A stretch of 6,676 nucleotides of DNA from 73-13 sp035556075 (lineage in GTDB: Bacteria > Actinomycetota > Actinomycetes > Actinomycetales > Microbacteriaceae), in assembly GCA_035556075.1 (NCBI GenBank), contig DATMFQ010000043.1, positions 1 through 6,676 on the forward strand, in the 5' to 3' direction. Below the pieces are notes generated by a model that saw only the letters and a program-made list of their open reading frames with translations, did not search any database and was not told the origin of the DNA. Positions 1-4,046 of this stretch are shown here, in pieces. Position 1 is the stretch's first letter. Every line of letters starts with the position of its first letter. The translations under genes and the position numbers were made by a program.

Positions 1-1529
1 GAGGCACGCAACTCCTGCTGGCGCGCCACGATCCGGGCGATCTCCGCATTCAGCGCCGTGATGTCGACGACCTCGCGGGTGTCCTCCTGCTCGACATACG
101 AGGAGACGGCGAGGTTGTAGCCGTTGTCGGCGATCTCGGCACTCGTGACGAGCCTCGCGAAGTGGTCGACGTCCTCGCGCCTGGTGAAGGTGTCGAGGAT
201 GGTCCGTCGGTGCGCCTCGGTGAGCTTGTTCTTGTTGCCCATGCGGGTGAACTCGGCGGACGCATCGATGAACAGCACCGCGTTGTCGGCCTTCGACTTC
301 TTGAGCACGATGATGCACGTCGCGATCGTGGTGCCGAAGAACAGGTCCGGCGGCAGCTGGATGACGGCGTCGACGTAGTTGTTGTCCACCAGGTACTTGC
401 GGATCTTCGCTTCGGCACCGCCCCGGTAGAGCACCCCCGGGAATTCGACGATCGCGGCCGTGCCGTCGACGGCGAGCCACGACAGGATGTGCATCGTGAA
501 GGCGAGGTCGGCCTTCGACTTCGGCGCGAGGACCCCGGCGGGCGCGAAACGGGGATCGTTGATGAGCAGCGGATTCGCATCGCCATCCCACTTGATCGAG
601 TAGGGCGGGTTGGAGACGATCGCCTCGAACGGCTCGTCATCCCAGTGCGCCGGGTCGATGAGGGTGTCGCCATGTGCGAGGTCGAACTTCTCGTAGTTCA
701 CGTCGTGGAGAAACATGTTGATCCGGGCGAGGTTGTACGTCGTCAGGTTGATCTCCTGGCCGAAGAACCCCTGGCGGACGTTGTCCTTGCCGAGCACCTT
801 CGCGAACTGCAGCAGCAGTGAGCCGGAGCCGACAGCCGGGTCGTAGACCTTATTGACCTCGGTCTTGCCGACGACCGTGATGCGGGCGAGCAGCTCGGAG
901 ACCTCCTGGGGCGTGTAGTACTCGCCACCGGACTTGCCGGCGCTCGACGCGTACATCTGCATGAGGTACTCGTACGCATCGCCGAAGAGGTCGATCGTGT
1001 TGTCCTCGAAATTGCCGAGCGGCAGATCGCCGATCGCGTCCAGGAGCTTCACGAGCTTCGCATTGCGCTTGGCCACCGTGCTGCCGAGCTTCTGGCTGTT
1101 GACGTCGAGGTCGTCGAACAGCCCCTTGAGGTCGTCCTCGCTGTCGAAGCCGACCGCGGACCCCTCGATGTTGATGAAGACGCGCTCAAGCGTCTCGTTG
1201 AGATTCTCGTCCGTCGCGGCCCGCGCGCGGACATTCTGGAACAGCTCTGACGGGAGGATGTAGAAGCCCTTCTCCGCTACGGTCTCGCGGCGCCCGAACT
1301 CGGCCTCGGCGTCCGAGAGCCGGTCGTACCGGAAGTCGGGGTGGCCGGCCTTGCGCTCCTGCTCGCCCAGGTACGCGGTGAGGTTCTCCGAGATGAACCG
1401 GTAGAAAAGCATGCCGAGGACATACGACTTGAAGTCCCAGCCGTCGACGCTCCCCCGGAGGTCATTGGCGATTCGCCAGATCGTCTTGTGCAGCTCGGCG
1501 CGCTGCGCTTCCTTCGTCGTGGGGGCCAC
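1..1529 (-). CDS. hsdM: Type I restriction-modification system DNA methyltransferase subunit HsdM (EcoR124I/type IC-like), C-terminal end cut by window edge
   Basis: This is the SAM-dependent adenine N6-methyltransferase subunit. In the family, two HsdM join one HsdS to form the modification enzyme, and HsdR is added for restriction. The 509 visible residues begin MAPTTKEAQRAELHKTIW. An N-terminal HsdM helical domain (about 11-140, with GSVDGWDFKSYVLG at 26-39) is followed by the N6-methylase domain (about 170-480). SAM motif I is DPAVGSG at 230-236 and catalytic motif IV is NPPY at 307-310. Other family blocks are GKSGGEYYTP (198-207), FFGQEIN (255-261), VLAPKSKAD (333-341) and YNLAVSSYVE (471-480). 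EcoR124I HsdM has about 520 residues, so only a short tail is missing. GTG 1529 is the first possible start after an in-frame TGA at 1589, and it gives the family N-terminus. Hand-counted lines are about 62% GC against about 82% in the genes to the right, but residue content explains part of that. No frameshift is visible. The HsdM identity is very secure; the type IC assignment rests on remembered similarity. Confidence 0.97.
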   Translation of the reverse strand, partial: MAPTTKEAQRAELHKTIWRIANDLRGSVDGWDFKSYVLGMLFYRFISENLTAYLGEQERKAGHPDFRYDRLSDAEAEFGRRETVAEKGFYILPSELFQNVRARAATDENLNETLERVFINIEGSAVGFDSEDDLKGLFDDLDVNSQKLGSTVAKRNAKLVKLLDAIGDLPLGNFEDNTIDLFGDAYEYLMQMYASSAGKSGGEYYTPQEVSELLARITVVGKTEVNKVYDPAVGSGSLLLQFAKVLGKDNVRQGFFGQEINLTTYNLARINMFLHDVNYEKFDLAHGDTLIDPAHWDDEPFEAIVSNPPYSIKWDGDANPLLINDPRFAPAGVLAPKSKADLAFTMHILSWLAVDGTAAIVEFPGVLYRGGAEAKIRKYLVDNNYVDAVIQLPPDLFFGTTIATCIIVLKKSKADNAVLFIDASAEFTRMGNKNKLTEAHRRTILDTFTRREDVDHFARLVTSAEIADNGYNLAVSSYVEQEDTREVVDITALNAEIARIVARQQELRA

Positions 1530-1594
1530 TATCGCGTCACCGTCACCGATGCCGCGGACACCGTGGCCGATGCCCGGCTCATCACGTCAGACAT
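1529..1594 (-). CDS. Candidate 21-residue leader peptide upstream of hsdM
   Basis: ATG at 1594 opens a 21-codon ORF (begins MSDVMSRASA, rich in Ser, Ala, Val and Thr) that ends at TAG 1531-1529. The last base of this stop is the first base of the hsdM GTG start (TAGTG). The ATG has a strong Shine-Dalgarno, AAGGAG, with 8 nt spacing, whereas the hsdM GTG has only a weak GGTGA-like element. I infer that ribosomes may load here and restart at hsdM, making it a coupling leader. I recognise no family. It could instead be chance, or the remnant of a longer hsdM N-terminus after a frameshift, but the hsdM frame upstream of the GTG has no start codon and no HsdM-like residues. Confidence 0.35.
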   Translation of the reverse strand: MSDVMSRASATVSAASVTVTR

Positions 1595-1602
1595 ACCGCC
1601 TG

Positions 1603-1608
1603 CTCCTT
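1603..1608 (-). promoter_or_regulatory. Strong Shine-Dalgarno in front of the hsdM leader ORF
   Basis: On the minus strand the sequence reads AAGGAG, then 8 nt, then ATG at 1594. This is the best ribosome binding site in the window, and it serves the short ORF rather than the annotated hsdM start 65 nt further on. That mismatch is the main reason for treating the short ORF as possibly translated. Confidence 0.55.
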
Positions 1609-1704
1609 CTCCCCGCGGTGGCCTGCGCTCCCCGCCTCTGCCCAGGCTAGCGGGGGCCGCCGACACAAGACCGCGCATTCCTGCGTCCCGGACGACACGT
1701 CTGA

Positions 1705-1725
1705 AACCGGGCTGAGAGCCGGGTT
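1705..1725. repeat. Imperfect 9-bp inverted repeat abutting the imuA -35
   Basis: The arms are AACCGGGCT (1705-1713) and AGCCGGGTT (1717-1725), with a 3-nt GAG centre. Eight of nine positions pair and one is G opposite G. The right arm overlaps the first two bases of the proposed imuA -35 (1724-1729). It is not followed by a T-run, so it does not look like an intrinsic terminator for either strand. It could be an operator for a second regulator, or a chance GC-rich palindrome. Confidence 0.4.
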
Positions 1726-1759
1726 GATCTTCTCGAACATTTGTTCGAATATGGCCGCA
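1724..1759 (+). promoter_or_regulatory. Putative SOS promoter of imuA-imuB-dnaE2, probably giving a leaderless transcript
   Basis: A -35-like TTGATC (1724-1729; four of six match TTGACA) is followed by exactly 17 bp and a -10-like GAATAT (1747-1752). The -10 matches poorly overall but keeps the important A at position 2 and T at position 6. The A of the imuA ATG (1759) then lies 7 nt after the -10, where transcription should start. No Shine-Dalgarno precedes the ATG, which fits a leaderless mRNA, a common mode in actinobacteria. The LexA box fills the spacer and overlaps the -10, so bound repressor would block polymerase. Geometry is read from sequence; activity is inferred. Confidence 0.55.
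1733..1748. promoter_or_regulatory. LexA binding site (SOS box)
   Basis: TCGAACATTTGTTCGA is a perfect palindrome in its 6-bp arms with a 4-nt centre. It matches the TCGAAC-N4-GTTCGA form of the actinobacterial/Gram-positive SOS box at every arm position. It ends 10 bp before the imuA ATG. Its place, directly ahead of a mutasome operon of a type known to belong to the SOS regulon, supports the call. I saw no second full box in the window; TCGAAC half-sites inside hsdM lack a partner arm. Confidence 0.92.
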
Positions 1760-2490
1760 TGACTGCGCCGCCCGTCGCCCGCCGCCTCGTCACGGCCGAG
1801 GAGGTCGCCCGGCTGCGCGCGCGGATCGAGCGGATCGAGCGCACGAACCGCGTTGGTAGCGATGCGCCGGTCCTCCCCGCCCCGGCGGCTATCGCCGGAC
1901 TCCTCCCCGGCGGCGGGCTGCGCACCGGAAGCGTCTATGCGCTCGATCGCTCCATGCCGCTGCTGCTCGCGCTCCTCGGCGAGCCCTCGCGCGCAGGGAC
2001 CTGGTGCGCCGCGATCGGCGTGCCCGAGCTCGGCGTCGAGGCCGCACGGGCGGCCGGTGCCGAGCTCGAGCGGCTCGTCCTCATCCCCCGGCCCGCCGAG
2101 CGCTGGCTCAGCGTCGTCGCAACCGTCGCCGAGGTGATGGGGCTCGTCGCGGTGCGGCCGGGGGGCCGGGTGCGCGACCAGGATGCCGCGCGGCTCGCCG
2201 CCCGGCTGCGCGAGCGCGGCACCGTCCTCCTCGTCCAGGGCGCCTGGCCGCAGGCCGAGGCACGGATCGAGGTCGGGGAGCTCCGCTGGTCGGGGCTCGG
2301 CGATGGCCACGGGCACCTGCAGCGGCTCGAGGCGACCCTGGGGGTCTCGCCGCGGCAGGCGGCCGGCACCCACCGCGACCGGGTGCTCCTGCTCGGGGAG
2401 CCCCCCACGCCCGGGGCACTCGAGGCGACGAGCGTCGACAGCGCGGCCGACCCGCCGTCGCCACCCCTCCTCCTCCGGGCGACGGGCTGA
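1759..2490 (+). CDS. imuA: ImuA (ImuA'/SulA-like) mutasome accessory protein, degenerate RecA fold
   Basis: ImuA is an accessory protein of SOS translesion synthesis that works with ImuB and DnaE2 in the cytoplasm. The protein has 243 residues, normal for the actinobacterial form. Residues 12-30 form a charged helix with R-I-E-R-I-E-R. Residues 46-134 match the family pattern: IAGLLPGGGLRTGSVYAL, then LLLALLGEPSRAGTWCAAIG (68-87), LERLVLIPRPAERWLSVVA (103-121) and GLVAVRP (128-134). Where RecA has its Walker A GKT, this protein has LDRSMPLLLALLG, with no GKT/S, so ATP binding of the usual kind looks lost, as is typical of ImuA'. The tail from about 215 is Pro/Ala/Ser-rich. An in-frame TTG at 1741 would put the start inside the LexA box, so ATG 1759 is preferred. 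The stop overlaps the imuB start (TGATG), which points to coupled translation. I recognise the family from sequence pattern; its exact biochemical role is less settled. Confidence 0.88.
   Translation: MTAPPVARRLVTAEEVARLRARIERIERTNRVGSDAPVLPAPAAIAGLLPGGGLRTGSVYALDRSMPLLLALLGEPSRAGTWCAAIGVPELGVEAARAAGAELERLVLIPRPAERWLSVVATVAEVMGLVAVRPGGRVRDQDAARLAARLRERGTVLLVQGAWPQAEARIEVGELRWSGLGDGHGHLQRLEATLGVSPRQAAGTHRDRVLLLGEPPTPGALEATSVDSAADPPSPPLLLRATG
1821..1838 (+). repeat. Two exact 9-bp tandem copies inside imuA
   Basis: GCGGATCGA occurs twice in a row, followed by a partial third copy (GCGCACGAA). The in-frame repeat encodes R-I-E-R-I-E-R in the N-terminal helix of ImuA. A unit of three codons keeps frame, so a copy-number change would only lengthen or shorten the helix. 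It is most likely ordinary coding redundancy. Confidence 0.6.
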
Positions 2491-4046
2491 TGGAGCGCTG
2501 CCTCGTGCTGTGGTTCCCGGACTGGCCGGTGACCGCACGGCTGCGCTCCCGCGAGGCGCCGCTCGACCCCGCAGCCCCGATCGCGCTCATCGCGGGGCAC
2601 ACCGTCGTCGCGTGCTCGGCCGCCGCCCGACGCGACGGCATCCGTCGCGGCATGCGGCAGCGGGACGCCCAGTCGCGCTGCCCCGGACTCCGCATCGTGC
2701 CCGACGACCCCGCGCGGGACGCCCGCGAGTTCCTGCCCGTCGCGGACCGCATCGAGCACGCCTCACCGGGCCTCCAACTCCTCCGACCAGGGCTCTGCGC
2801 CCTCCGGATCCGGGGCCCCGCCCGCTACTACGGCGGCGAGCGCCCCGCCGCGCTCGCCCTCCTCGCGATCCTCCACGGGGAGGGACTCGAGGCCCGCGCC
2901 GGCATCGCCGACGACCGCTTCACCGCGGAGCAGGCGGCGCGGCGCGCGGGCCCGGCGGCGGGGCGACCCGGTGCGGTGCTCGTCGTGCCGCCGGGCGGGT
3001 CTCGCGCATTCCTCCAGCCGCTGCCGGTCGCCGCGCTCGACGATGCGGCGCTCACCGAGCTCCTCGGGCAGCTCGGCGTCACGACCCTCGGCGGCTTCGC
3101 CGCGCTCGGCGCCGCGGAGGTGCTCGACCGGCTCGGGCCGGAGGGGGCGCTGCGCCATGCCCTCGCCGCGGGACGCGACCCGCGACGCTTCCTCGCGAGG
3201 GAGGCGGCCCGCGACCACGCCCGCGAGCTCGCGTTCGAGCCGCCGCTCGAGCTCGCCGAGCAGGTCGCCTTCGGCATCCGGACCACGGCCGAGGCCTGCA
3301 TCGCCGGACTCGCCGCCGCGGGCCTCGCCTGCACCGAGCTCCGGGTCACGCTCCGCGGGCCCGACGGCGACGGCGTCGAGCGGGTGTGGGCGCATCAGAG
3401 CTCCTTCGACGCGGCCGCCGTCGTCGACCGGGTGCGCTGGCAGCTCGAGGGTGCCGCGAGCGGCGCGCTGCCCGGCGGCGTCGACCTCGTGCGACTCGCC
3501 CCCGAGGCCGTCGGCCGGATCGCCGCTTACGAGCCGGGGCTCTTTGGCCGCGGGGCGGACGGCCGGATCGGCAACGCGCTCTCCCGCGTGCAGACGATGC
3601 TCGGCCCGCAGAGCGTCCTCGTCGCGAGCGTCGGTGGCGGCCGGCGCCTCGCCGACCGCATCACCCTCACCCCCTGGGGGGAGCGCCCCCCGCCCGCGCC
3701 GACGGACGGCCGCGACGGGGAGCGCCCCTGGCCGGGCACCCTCCCCGAGCCGCACCCGCCGAGCGTCTACCCGGTGCCGGTGCCCGTGCAGGTCGAGAGC
3801 CGCATCGGCACCCCGGTGCGCGTCGGCGACCGCGGCGCGCTCTTCGGCGAGCCCGGCTGGATCCACGCCGACGGCGCCCGGCAGCGCATCACCGCCTGGG
3901 CCGGCCCGTGGCCCGCGGTCGAGCGCGGCTGGGACCCGACGCAGACCCGGCGCTGCCACCGCTTCCAGGTCGTCGACGAGGCGGGGCGGGCGTGGGCGCT
4001 CCTCCTCGAGCGCGGGGAGTGGTCCGCGGAGGGCCGGTACGACTGA
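2490..4046 (+). CDS. imuB: ImuB, catalytically inactive Y-family polymerase-like protein of the mutasome
   Basis: ImuB bridges DnaE2 and ImuA to the beta sliding clamp during error-prone repair. The 518 residues show a Y-family palm/fingers start (CLVLWFPDWP, 4-13), the block ACSAAARRDGIRRGMRQRDA (41-60), a helix-hairpin-helix-like part (about 176-235), a little-finger region (about 245-385) and the ImuB C-terminus ITAWAGPWPAVERGWDP (467-483) ending in a WALLLERGEW segment. The acidic residues of active Y-family enzymes are missing: the first metal-site segment reads LVLWFPDW, and SIDEA is replaced by IRGPAR (107-112). ITLTPWG at 391-397 sits where the clamp-binding motif of other ImuB proteins lies (QLPLWG in mycobacteria), but it lacks the leading Gln. 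A Pro-rich linker follows (398-433). ATG 2490 overlaps the imuA stop with no good Shine-Dalgarno, so translation probably depends on coupling. The identity is very secure; clamp binding is inferred. Confidence 0.95.
   Translation: MERCLVLWFPDWPVTARLRSREAPLDPAAPIALIAGHTVVACSAAARRDGIRRGMRQRDAQSRCPGLRIVPDDPARDAREFLPVADRIEHASPGLQLLRPGLCALRIRGPARYYGGERPAALALLAILHGEGLEARAGIADDRFTAEQAARRAGPAAGRPGAVLVVPPGGSRAFLQPLPVAALDDAALTELLGQLGVTTLGGFAALGAAEVLDRLGPEGALRHALAAGRDPRRFLAREAARDHARELAFEPPLELAEQVAFGIRTTAEACIAGLAAAGLACTELRVTLRGPDGDGVERVWAHQSSFDAAAVVDRVRWQLEGAASGALPGGVDLVRLAPEAVGRIAAYEPGLFGRGADGRIGNALSRVQTMLGPQSVLVASVGGGRRLADRITLTPWGERPPPAPTDGRDGERPWPGTLPEPHPPSVYPVPVPVQVESRIGTPVRVGDRGALFGEPGWIHADGARQRITAWAGPWPAVERGWDPTQTRRCHRFQVVDEAGRAWALLLERGEWSAEGRYD

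Larger units (their letters stand above)
1595..1758. promoter_or_regulatory. Divergent intergenic control region between hsdM and imuA
   Basis: These 164 bp separate the minus-strand hsdM leader from the plus-strand imuA. The right third carries the imuA promoter and LexA box. For hsdM the only candidate I see is a minus-strand TAGCCT at 1649-1644. It fits the TAnnnT form of a -10, but no convincing -35 lies 16-18 bp upstream: GGTCTT is poor, and the nearer TTGTGT is only 13 bp away. The hsdM promoter is therefore unresolved. I see no terminator, tRNA or other RNA gene here. Confidence 0.6.

Noticed and set aside
162..821. Open frame of 219 codons on the plus strand across hsdM.
   Set aside because: It is the antisense of well-conserved HsdM blocks (NPPY, APKSKAD, FFGT) and has no recognisable domain.
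1741..1758. In-frame TTG start for imuA at 1741, adding six residues (begins MFEYGR).
   Set aside because: It lies inside the LexA box and -10, upstream of the likely transcription start, and has no ribosome site. ATG 1759 is better.
1751..1762. Three-codon ORF (ATG GCC GCA TGA) whose stop overlaps the imuA ATG.
   Set aside because: If transcription begins at 1759 it is not in the message. It has no ribosome site and such tiny ORFs are common by chance.
2004..2489. Upstream extension of the imuB frame to 2004, giving a 680-residue protein.
   Set aside because: Residues before 2490 are Arg/Ala/Gly-rich out-of-frame readings of imuA. The ImuB family begins at the MERCLVLWFPDWP segment.
2763..3959. 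Open frame of 398 codons on the minus strand across imuB.
   Set aside because: Same cause: long antisense frames without stops are expected at about 80% GC, and imuB is unambiguous.
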